In this document: piece by piece, positions 25,287 through 26,932 of the stretch | Position numbering within the stretch: position 1 is the stretch's first letter | How the letters are laid out: each line of letters begins with the position of its first letter | Source of the DNA: Gemmatimonadota bacterium | GTDB taxonomy: Bacteria > ARS69 | Assembly: GCA_030747075.1 (NCBI GenBank) | Contig: JASLLL010000033.1 | Span: 1 to 26,932 of the forward strand | DNA: 26,932 nucleotides | Direction of reading: 5' to 3' | The notes under the pieces: model-generated | The model's input: only the letters and a program-made list of their open reading frames with translations | The model's database searches: none | What the model was told of the DNA's origin: nothing | Program-made: the position numbers and the translations under genes

Positions 25287-25877
25287 GTGGGAAACGGGGA
25301 TTCGCCATTTCGAGGTGCGCTGACGGTTGCGCTGCTCGCAATGCTTGCGGGAGCGGGGTGCGATCTCTTCCAGACTCGCCCGCCGATGGAAGGCGGGGAC
25401 GAGGCCTCCGTCTGGGAGCCGCCGACTTCGCCGGAGTTGATTCTCCTCAACCTGGAGACCGCCTTTGAGCAGGGGATCTTCAACGACTATCGTCGCGCGC
25501 TGACAGAGGACTTCGCCTTCCATCCGGACGAGACCGACTCCTTTGCGGTGGAGGTGGAGCGTCCCGGAGAAAACACCTGGGCGGACTGGGATCGGGATGT
25601 GGAGACGGAAACCGCCGAGAGCATCCGTGGCGGAGTCGACTCGGTGGATGTGGCCTTCACGCTGCTTGCGGAAGAAGGGGATGCCGACGATCGCCTTCGC
25701 AAGGAGGACTACTCGCTCGTCCTTTACCTGCCCGGAGAGACGAAGACCTACGCGGGCGAGGCCTGGATCCGCGTGCGGCAGGTCTCCGGCGAGTGGTTCA
25801 TTTACGAGTGGACGGACATCGCCAGCTCACCGAGCCACGAATCATGGGGGCTCCTGCGCGGGAGAAACCGCCTGTAG
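25287..25877 (+). CDS. small lipoprotein, NTF2-like family suspected
   Basis: 196 residues from a GTG at 25287, preceded by TGAGGA; the frame is open upstream but enters the previous gene. The hydrophobic N-terminus ends at AGAGC with Cys25, an imperfect lipobox. The mature part starts SPELILLNLETAFEQGIFNDYRRALTEDF in sequence order; key features are the Asn-Leu and Asp-Tyr helix and then DFAFHP. A conserved-looking W (TWADWDRDVETE) follows, then four predicted strands, ending in GEWFIYEWTDI. This helix-then-curved-sheet pattern with a terminal W-x-D fits the NTF2-like/SnoaL fold. It resembles the lipoprotein at 26173 in plan. No function can be assigned. The gene lies seven bases after the barrel-protein gene and probably shares its transcript. 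Confidence 0.72.
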   Translation: MGNGDSPFRGALTVALLAMLAGAGCDLFQTRPPMEGGDEASVWEPPTSPELILLNLETAFEQGIFNDYRRALTEDFAFHPDETDSFAVEVERPGENTWADWDRDVETETAESIRGGVDSVDVAFTLLAEEGDADDRLRKEDYSLVLYLPGETKTYAGEAWIRVRQVSGEWFIYEWTDIASSPSHESWGLLRGRNRL

Positions 25878-25907
25878 GGAGGAGCGCCGGGGCCGATCTG
25901 CTCCTCC
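25878..25907 (+). terminator. hairpin immediately after the lipoprotein stop codon
   Basis: GGAGGAGC (25878-25885) pairs perfectly with GCTCCTCC (25900-25907) around a 14-base loop. It begins at the base after the stop codon, where an operon terminator is expected. There is no T-tract, so it may work with Rho or mainly protect the 3' end. The following 77 bases up to the next promoter show nothing else. Confidence 0.5.
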
Positions 25908-25984
25908 GGACAGTCCGCGAATGGCGAAGGCTTGCGGATTCTGGCTGATTCCAACTGCTCTGTGGCACAGATTTCTCCGCCGGA

Positions 25985-26013
25985 TTGACACGCGGGTGCG
26001 GTTTCCCTAGAAT
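25985..26013 (+). promoter_or_regulatory. strong sigma-70 promoter for the terminal lipoprotein gene
   Basis: A perfect TTGACA (25985-25990), a 17-base spacer and TAGAAT (26008-26013, five of six). This is the best promoter match in the window. Transcription should begin near 26020, giving a leader of about 150 bases before the GTG at 26173. Confidence 0.7.
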
Positions 26014-26025
26014 GGCCGCGTTCCG

Positions 26026-26115
26026 ATGTCCCCTCTGCCGGGGGACGCCCCTTGAGAGGACCTTTTTCGGGAGAGTTGCGCGCAAGTTGCTACGGTTGGC
26101 CCCCCATTGGGCCGA
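26026..26115 (+). promoter_or_regulatory. structured leader with alternative hairpins
   Basis: Hairpin A is GTCCCC (26028-26033) with GGGGAC (26041-26046). Hairpin B pairs CCTCT (26032-26036) with AGAGG (26055-26059) outside GGGG/CCCC (26040-26043 with 26048-26051), and is followed two to three bases later by five T (26063-26067), a terminator-like form. A and B share bases and cannot coexist. A nine-codon reading frame (26026-26055, MSPLPGDAP) ends inside B. A third hairpin pairs TTGGCCC (26096-26102) with GGGCCGA (26109-26115). A perfect ten-base palindrome TTGCGCGCAA is at 26076-26085. The layout suggests attenuation or another leader control, unproven. Confidence 0.4.
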
Positions 26116-26172
26116 TGAAGTTCCTAGCCCCGCAGTCGACCTGAACCCGCCATCTCTGGAAGGGGAAAGCCC

Positions 26173-26757
26173 GTGGTGTCCATGACTCATCGCCTCCGGA
26201 ACCTCGCAGTTCTCTCCGGACTGTGTGCTCTGCTGTTGTTCCTGCCGGGTTGTCCCTTGAGTCCGGATTCGGATGACGGTGGTGGCGGCGGCGGCGACAC
26301 GCGGATTCCTGAGCGAGACAGCATTTCCAATGTGGTGGTGTATCTTCAGGAAGTCTGGAACCAGCGCCTCTATACACACTACGAACAACTGCTGCACGAC
26401 AGCTTCGAGTTCTTCCCGCTCAGCGGTGACCCTGACCTTGAATGGGTGGAGGGCGACTCCTGGGGCCGGTCGATGGAACTCGGCATGGTCAACCATATGT
26501 TCGATCCGAACTATTCCGGAGACGAGCCTCCGGTAGAGGACATCAGCCTCGATCTGGACATTCTGTCCCAGCGCGAAGTGAACGATTACCCGGGCGCGGT
26601 GGAGGTTACCTGTAATGTGAACATGGAGATCCTCAAGGACGCGTCGAATGGTTGGCGGGTGAACCAGAAGACGCGCCTTCTGATATTGCCGGATCCGGAC
26701 GAGGCCGGTCTTCTTCAGGTCATCAAGCAGTGGGATCTGGACGACGCCGACGGTTAA
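26173..26757 (+). CDS. small lipoprotein, NTF2-like family suspected
   Basis: 194 residues from the GTG at 26173, the start best spaced from GGAAGGGGAA. GTG 26176 and ATG 26182 are alternatives that leave the signal peptide intact. The lipobox is LPGC with Cys27, followed by an acidic and Gly-rich linker (DSDDGGGGGGDT, 34-43). The mature part begins with a helix (SNVVVYLQEVWNQRLYTHYEQLL), then DSFEFFP, SWGRSMELGMVNHMF, several strands and a final IKQWDLDD. The same order of elements occurs in the lipoprotein at 25287, so the two look like distant paralogues on the NTF2-like plan, exported to the periplasmic face. It has its own strong promoter and a long leader, so it is regulated separately. 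No function is recognised. Confidence 0.75.
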   Translation: MVSMTHRLRNLAVLSGLCALLLFLPGCPLSPDSDDGGGGGGDTRIPERDSISNVVVYLQEVWNQRLYTHYEQLLHDSFEFFPLSGDPDLEWVEGDSWGRSMELGMVNHMFDPNYSGDEPPVEDISLDLDILSQREVNDYPGAVEVTCNVNMEILKDASNGWRVNQKTRLLILPDPDEAGLLQVIKQWDLDDADG

Positions 26758-26762
26758 TTCTC

Positions 26763-26920
26763 AGCCCGGGTTCCTCGCCGCGCTCTGCTGCGGCTTTGTC
26801 CGGCGGCGCCTGACCTGCGTCGCTGGAACGGAATCGATCCTCTAGCCCGGGTTCCTCGCCGCGCTCTGCGGCGGCGTTGTGCCGCGCCGCCAGTCCAGCG
26901 GCGGGGGACCGGAAACGATC
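26763..26920. repeat. two tandem copies of an 81-base intergenic repeat
   Basis: Copies begin at 26763 and 26844. The first 26 bases (starting AGCCCGGGTTCC) are identical, and the remaining 51 or so align without gaps at clearly lower identity, both ending in CGATC. Each copy contains a GC-rich hairpin; in copy 2 it is CGCCGC (26857-26862) with GCGGCG (26868-26873). No reading frame is convincing here. It begins a few bases after the lipoprotein stop, so it may also act as a terminator. Confidence 0.7.
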
Positions 26921-26932
26921 CGCGACGGGGCG

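Noticed and set aside
26012-26185. A small frame with a CPLC motif starting at the ATG at 26012
   Set aside because: Its start codon overlaps the -10 hexamer TAGAAT, so a transcript from that promoter would not contain it, and there is no ribosome-binding site.
1-26932. Sigma-54 promoters (TGGCAC-N5-TTGC) as targets of the NtrC-type regulator
   Set aside because: Several TGGCAC strings occur (for example near 5, 9624 and 21112), but none has TTGC at the right spacing in an intergenic region.
1-26932. CRISPR arrays, tRNA or rRNA genes, insertion sequences, prophage or defence islands
   Set aside because: I saw no spaced direct repeats, cloverleaf-like or rRNA sequence, integrase or transposase. 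The genes are core and uniformly G+C-rich, with no sign of a mobile region.

Overview
The window is a G+C-rich (about 65% by eye) bacterial chromosome segment made of ordinary, densely packed housekeeping and envelope genes. There are no tRNA or rRNA genes, CRISPR arrays, integrases or transposases. The organism looks Gram-negative (SurA, FtsEX-EnvC, signal peptides, lipoboxes, a probable outer-membrane beta-barrel). The gingipain-like C25 protease with a FlgD-like C-terminal domain suggests an uncultured lineage near the FCB superphylum, for example Eisenbacteria or Krumholzibacteriota. That placement is inference; no marker here fixes it.

Layout. Positions 1-380 hold the 3' part of an ArsR-type regulator, which converges on a minus-strand C25 protease gene (440-2731). 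From about 2.9 kb everything reads on the plus strand: an AI-2E family transporter; a promoter; then a long run of mostly overlapping genes: NtrC-type sigma-54 regulator, MoxR ATPase, DUF58 protein, BatA-like vWA membrane protein, mfd, a parvulin lipoprotein, surA, pdxA, ftsE, ftsX, envC-like. After a 65-base gap with a strong hairpin come metG, tatD, rsmA, an unrecognised 733-residue beta-strand-rich exported protein and a small lipoprotein, ending at a hairpin. A well-formed sigma-70 promoter and a 150-base structured leader precede a second lipoprotein of the same general type. The window ends in two tandem copies of an 81-base repeat.

How the genes fit together. Three functional blocks share the strand: a regulator plus MoxR/DUF58/vWA module, a periplasmic folding and cell-division block (two parvulin proteins, FtsE-FtsX-EnvC), and metG-tatD-rsmA. 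The order merges two known neighbourhoods: surA-pdxA-rsmA as in enterobacteria, and metG-tatD-rsmA as in Bacillus, interleaved with ftsEX-envC.

The most unusual signal is not a gene. Reading the whole text I found no occurrence of the palindrome ACGT in 26.9 kb, although ACGA, ACGC, ACGG and TCGT, CCGT, GCGT are all frequent. Asp-, Asn-, His- and Tyr-Val codon pairs consistently use NAT-GTN. This suggests a genome-wide restriction or DNA-methylation pressure and should be counted by machine.
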